From positions 620,001 through 684,000 of the forward strand of contig OY969790.1 in the NCBI GenBank assembly GCA_963703125.1: 64,000 nt of DNA, written 5' to 3'. This stretch comes from MFD04716-140 sp963703125. GTDB taxonomy: Bacteria; Bacteroidota; Bacteroidia; Flavobacteriales; Flavobacteriaceae. Of this stretch, positions 61,108 through 64,000 are shown in pieces. Positions within the stretch are counted from its first letter, which is position 1; each line of letters starts with the position of its first letter. The translations under genes were made by a program, and so were the position numbers. A model generated the notes under the pieces. It was not told the DNA's origin, did not search any database, and saw nothing but the letters and a program-made list of their open reading frames with translations.

Positions 61108-61845
61108 ATGAGTTACTTAGCGTCAATTGGAAGCTATGCCCTAATGATACGGGAGGTTTTTAAGAAACCGACCAAATGGAGAATAATGAGATCCTTGATT
61201 TTAAAGGAGATAGATGAACTCATTTATGGTTCTTTAGGAATTCTGATCTTTATATCTTTCTTTATCGGCGGGGTAGTTGCTATACAAACCGCTTTGAATA
61301 TTACCAGTGACCTTATACCCAAGAATTTGGTTGGTTTTGCGACACGGCAGTCCATTATTTTGGAGTTTGCACCTACTTTTTGCAGTATTATTATGGCCGG
61401 GAAAGTAGGCTCGTATATTACTTCAAGTATTGGGACCATGAGGGTTACAGAACAAATTGATGCCCTTGAGGTGATGGGTGTAAATGCCCTTAATTATTTA
61501 GTGTTCCCTAAGATAATCGCTGTAATGTTATATCCGTTTATTATAGCCATTGCCATGTATGTGGGCATTTTTGGTGGCTGGTTTGCAGGAGTTTTTGGGG
61601 GATTCAGCACCAGTGCGGATTTCGTTGAAGGGGTACAACTTGATTTTATTCCATTTCACATTACCTACTCGTTCATTAAAACCTTGGTGTTTGCCTTTAT
61701 TCTTGCCACAGTGCCCTCTTTTCACGGGTTTTATATGAAGGGCGGCGCTTTGGAAGTTGGAAAAGCGGCCACCACCTCCTTTGTTTGGACAAGTGTCGTG
61801 ATCATTATACTTAACTATATCCTAACCCAACTTTTACTAGGCTAA
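61108..61845 (+). CDS. MlaE-type ABC transporter permease
   Basis: Permease of the MCE-linked lipid transporter family (245 aa, five to six membrane helices). Conserved parts are SFFIGGVVAIQTALN, the family EFAPTFCSIIMAGKVGS (EQ loop: given in parts, IIMAGKVGSYITSSIG), TMRVTEQIDALEVMGVN and the C-terminal GGALEVGKAATTSFVWT. Cognate ATPase is the next gene; the MCE substrate-binding protein is not adjacent. Likely role is retrograde or anterograde phospholipid transport at the envelope. Confidence 0.93.
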   Translation: MSYLASIGSYALMIREVFKKPTKWRIMRSLILKEIDELIYGSLGILIFISFFIGGVVAIQTALNITSDLIPKNLVGFATRQSIILEFAPTFCSIIMAGKVGSYITSSIGTMRVTEQIDALEVMGVNALNYLVFPKIIAVMLYPFIIAIAMYVGIFGGWFAGVFGGFSTSADFVEGVQLDFIPFHITYSFIKTLVFAFILATVPSFHGFYMKGGALEVGKAATTSFVWTSVVIIILNYILTQLLLG

Positions 61846-62612
61846 TGATAGAAGTAAAAGACATACATAAATCTTTTGGCGATGCACATGTATTAAAAGG
61901 CATTTCCGCCACTTTCGAAAAAGGAAAGACCAACCTCATCATAGGTCAGAGTGGATCGGGAAAAACTGTTTTTGTAAAATGTCTCTTGGGCCTTTTTCTG
62001 CCCGATGAGGGCACCATAAGTTATAATGGTAAAATTTATTCCGAACTTTCCGGTGACGAGCAACGCGATTTGCGACAGGAAATGGGAATGGTCTTTCAAG
62101 GAAGCGCTCTTTTTGATTCTATGACAGTAGAAGGTAACGTTATGTTTCCTTTAGAAATGTTTACCCGGCAATCAAAATCCGAGATGCAGGATAGGGTAGA
62201 CTTTGTTTTGAAAAGGGTTAATTTGATCGATGCGCATCATAAATTCCCTTCCGAGATCTCAGGGGGAATGCAAAAAAGGGTTGCTATTGCACGTGCCATA
62301 GTGATGAATCCACAATATTTATTTTGTGACGAGCCAAATTCCGGACTTGACCCAAAGACCGCAATCCTTATCGATAATTTGATCAAGGAAATTACCGAGG
62401 AATACGATATCACAACGGTAATAAACACCCATGACATGAATTCAGTGATGGAGATCGGGGAGAAAATCGTTTTTCTTAAAGATGGACTTAAAGAATGGGA
62501 AGGAACCAACAAGGAAATTTTCAGGACCGATAATGAGGCCGTCACAAATTTTGTATACTCCTCGGAACTTTTCAAAAAAGTTCGCCAGATGTATATTGAA
62601 GAGAGAAATTAA
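61845..62612 (+). CDS. MlaF-type ABC transporter ATP-binding protein
   Basis: ABC ATPase partner of the preceding permease (255 aa): Walker A GQSGSGKTVF, signature ISGGMQKRVAIARA, Walker B YLFCDEPNSGLDP and the switch His in NTHDMNSVMEIG. The start codon overlaps the permease stop by one base (TAATG). The stop codon overlaps that of the convergent DUF389 gene by a few bases. Together with MlaE-type permease it forms the core of an outer-membrane lipid asymmetry or lipid-trafficking transporter. Confidence 0.93.
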   Translation: MIEVKDIHKSFGDAHVLKGISATFEKGKTNLIIGQSGSGKTVFVKCLLGLFLPDEGTISYNGKIYSELSGDEQRDLRQEMGMVFQGSALFDSMTVEGNVMFPLEMFTRQSKSEMQDRVDFVLKRVNLIDAHHKFPSEISGGMQKRVAIARAIVMNPQYLFCDEPNSGLDPKTAILIDNLIKEITEEYDITTVINTHDMNSVMEIGEKIVFLKDGLKEWEGTNKEIFRTDNEAVTNFVYSSELFKKVRQMYIEERN

Positions 62613-64000
62613 TTGGCCGCTTGTTTCAATTGAATTCCGTTGTCCTGAAGTCGCAAGCGCAACCAATCCTCCAGCTTTTTAGAATCGGTAATCCTATTCT
62701 TTTCGGGCACTTCTTTCTTCCATTCAACTTCAAAAATAGGAACGGTGTCAAGTTTTGAAAAGTCGGTTTTTATGGTGTATGAAAAACTCAGGGAGTTTAG
62801 ATTTTCATAATTGGCCCTGGCCTCTGCGCTTATCTCCTTGAAGGGGATTTGCTTTCCCAAAGATCTCTTTAACCGGATGAGCTCATTCTCCAATAAGTTA
62901 ATTTTGCCGTCCTTCCCGATCAAGGCACTTTTCTGCGATTCATAAAGCTCATTCACATATTTCAATTGATCTACTTGTGCATTGCTTGACCCTTGAATAA
63001 TCTGCAAATCTGTTCCTTTCAAAGCGGAATATTCAGACATCTGCGAATTCCATGTGGCAATAATGTTGTCCGGAACCGTCACATTACCCATGAAAACTAA
63101 ATCTATTCTAGACTCTTCCCCATGGTTGTATTGAATATTTGAAAATTCCTTTAAAAACCGCCCTCCATCTGAAAACTGGTAGGGTACAATTTTCTCGTTT
63201 ATAAATTGATTCGCCTGATTTTTAAATGAGGATTCTTGCCAAACATCAAAAAAGGTAAAACCAGCCGGTACCATAACCAAGATTGCAACTACGGATGCCA
63301 TTCTCGATATGAAACTTCGACGTTTCGAGTTTACATATTTCACCATCGGGAACCTTAATATCTTGATAACCAAAAAAGTAGCCAATGCTATAAAAATACT
63401 ATTAATGGCAAAAAGATACATGGCACCACCGGCATAATCAAAATTGCCAATGGCCAAACCAAAACCTACGGTACACAACGGCGGCATTAAGGCCGTTGCA
63501 ATGGCGACCCCAAAAATCACACTTGCTATAGTACCTTTCTTGGCCCTAGCGATTACCAATGCCAATCCTCCAAAAAAGGCAATCAAAACATCCCGAATAT
63601 CAGGTGCGGTACGCGCCAATAGCTCCGAAGATTCATCCCTTAAGGGAAAACTTAAAAAAAAGAGGTAGGCGGTAAGAACACTGAGTATTACCATCACCGC
63701 AAAATTTTTGAGAGATCTTCTTAAAGTATCTATATCATTGATCGCAATTGACATTCCCACACCAAGAATAGGACCCATCAATGGCGATATCAACATGGCA
63801 CCGATCACTACGGCCGTAGAATTGGCGTTCAATCCGACAGAGGCTATAAAAATCGAGCATATTAATATCCAAGAAGTATGTCCTTTAAAAGGTATATCGG
63901 CAATAATTGCGTCCTTCGTCGCTTCTTGATCGGTATTGGGACGAATGTCCAACAATTCATTGAGAAACCTTTTGGTGCTTGTCAACAATCCTTGAAAATC
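62609..64000 (-). CDS. DUF389 membrane protein, 5' end cut by window
   Basis: Multi-helix membrane protein of the DUF389 (TIGR00341/TIGR00271) family. Signatures are FIASVGLNANSTAVVIGAML (in part) with SPLMGPILGVG, VALATALMPPLCTVG-type ATALMPPLCTVGFG, and about six helices. A long polar C-terminal region (about 260-460 of the visible part) follows. The frame is open to the window edge, so the true N-terminus lies outside; the first codons seen are Asp-Phe-Gln-Gly. Function unknown. It converges with the MlaF-type gene. Confidence 0.88.
   Translation of the reverse strand, partial: DFQGLLTSTKRFLNELLDIRPNTDQEATKDAIIADIPFKGHTSWILICSIFIASVGLNANSTAVVIGAMLISPLMGPILGVGMSIAINDIDTLRRSLKNFAVMVILSVLTAYLFFLSFPLRDESSELLARTAPDIRDVLIAFFGGLALVIARAKKGTIASVIFGVAIATALMPPLCTVGFGLAIGNFDYAGGAMYLFAINSIFIALATFLVIKILRFPMVKYVNSKRRSFISRMASVVAILVMVPAGFTFFDVWQESSFKNQANQFINEKIVPYQFSDGGRFLKEFSNIQYNHGEESRIDLVFMGNVTVPDNIIATWNSQMSEYSALKGTDLQIIQGSSNAQVDQLKYVNELYESQKSALIGKDGKINLLENELIRLKRSLGKQIPFKEISAEARANYENLNSLSFSYTIKTDFSKLDTVPIFEVEWKKEVPEKNRITDSKKLEDWLRLRLQDNGIQLKQAAN

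Overview
The window is a gene-dense, roughly 40 % GC chromosomal segment of a member of the Flavobacteriaceae (Bacteroidota). The evidence is a gliding-motility ABC ATPase (GldA), PafA-type alkaline phosphatase, TonB-linked and DUF5686 outer-membrane proteins, a split MetH, an aspartokinase/homoserine dehydrogenase fused to a MetX-like domain, and promoters that fit the Bacteroidota TTG/TAnnTTTG pattern. The genus cannot be fixed from the sequence alone. No rRNA, tRNA, CRISPR array, prophage or complete insertion sequence was seen.

Layout. 1-5.2 kb (minus strand): rsgA, dtd, a MazG-like gene, aroA, queA and rlmN (cut by the window edge). 5.4-5.8 kb: a small secreted protein. 5.9-10.2 kb (minus): an aromatic amino acid operon, pheA, aminotransferase, tyrA, DAHP synthase/chorismate mutase. 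It is preceded by a previously unlabelled Phe/Tyr-rich leader peptide with a terminator and a complementary antiterminator segment. 10.4-18.5 kb: gldA, then envelope and signalling genes (outer-membrane barrel protein, membrane-tethered LuxR regulator, DUF1080 lipoprotein, serine hydrolase, head-GIN lipoprotein, PagL-like protein). 18.6-39.8 kb (minus): a sulfur assimilation and methionine island. It holds DUF2061-cysH-cysD-cysN, then sulfite reductase-cobA-precorrin-2 dehydrogenase-ferredoxin reductase, then metH-N, metH-C, metF, and an Rrf2 regulator, metZ, a MetX-aspartokinase-homoserine dehydrogenase fusion, metY and metK. Two SAM-I riboswitches (before metH and metY) and one SAM-II riboswitch (before metK) control it. 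40-49.4 kb: deoxynucleoside kinase, App1 phosphatase, TonB, membrane pyrophosphatase (frameshifted), soluble pyrophosphatase, DUF5686 protein, pdhB. 49.6-64 kb: etfBA, bifunctional nuclease, nucleoside transporter, an AT-rich HEPN-like gene that may be a defence gene, thyA, E-set protein, class V aminotransferase, 2TM protein, folA, murI, pafA, MlaE/MlaF and a DUF389 protein (cut by the edge).

How it works together. Sulfate is activated by CysDN, reduced by CysH and the siroheme sulfite reductase (whose cofactor needs cobA and the precorrin-2 dehydrogenase), and sulfide is fixed onto acyl-homoserine by MetY/MetZ. The acyl-homoserine and its precursor come from the trifunctional fusion. Homocysteine is methylated by the two MetH pieces with MetF, and MetK makes SAM, which feeds back through the riboswitches. 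Two genes (cobA at about 25735 and hppA at about 43979) each carry what looks like a one-base deletion. Two such events in core genes make assembly or sequencing error a serious possibility.
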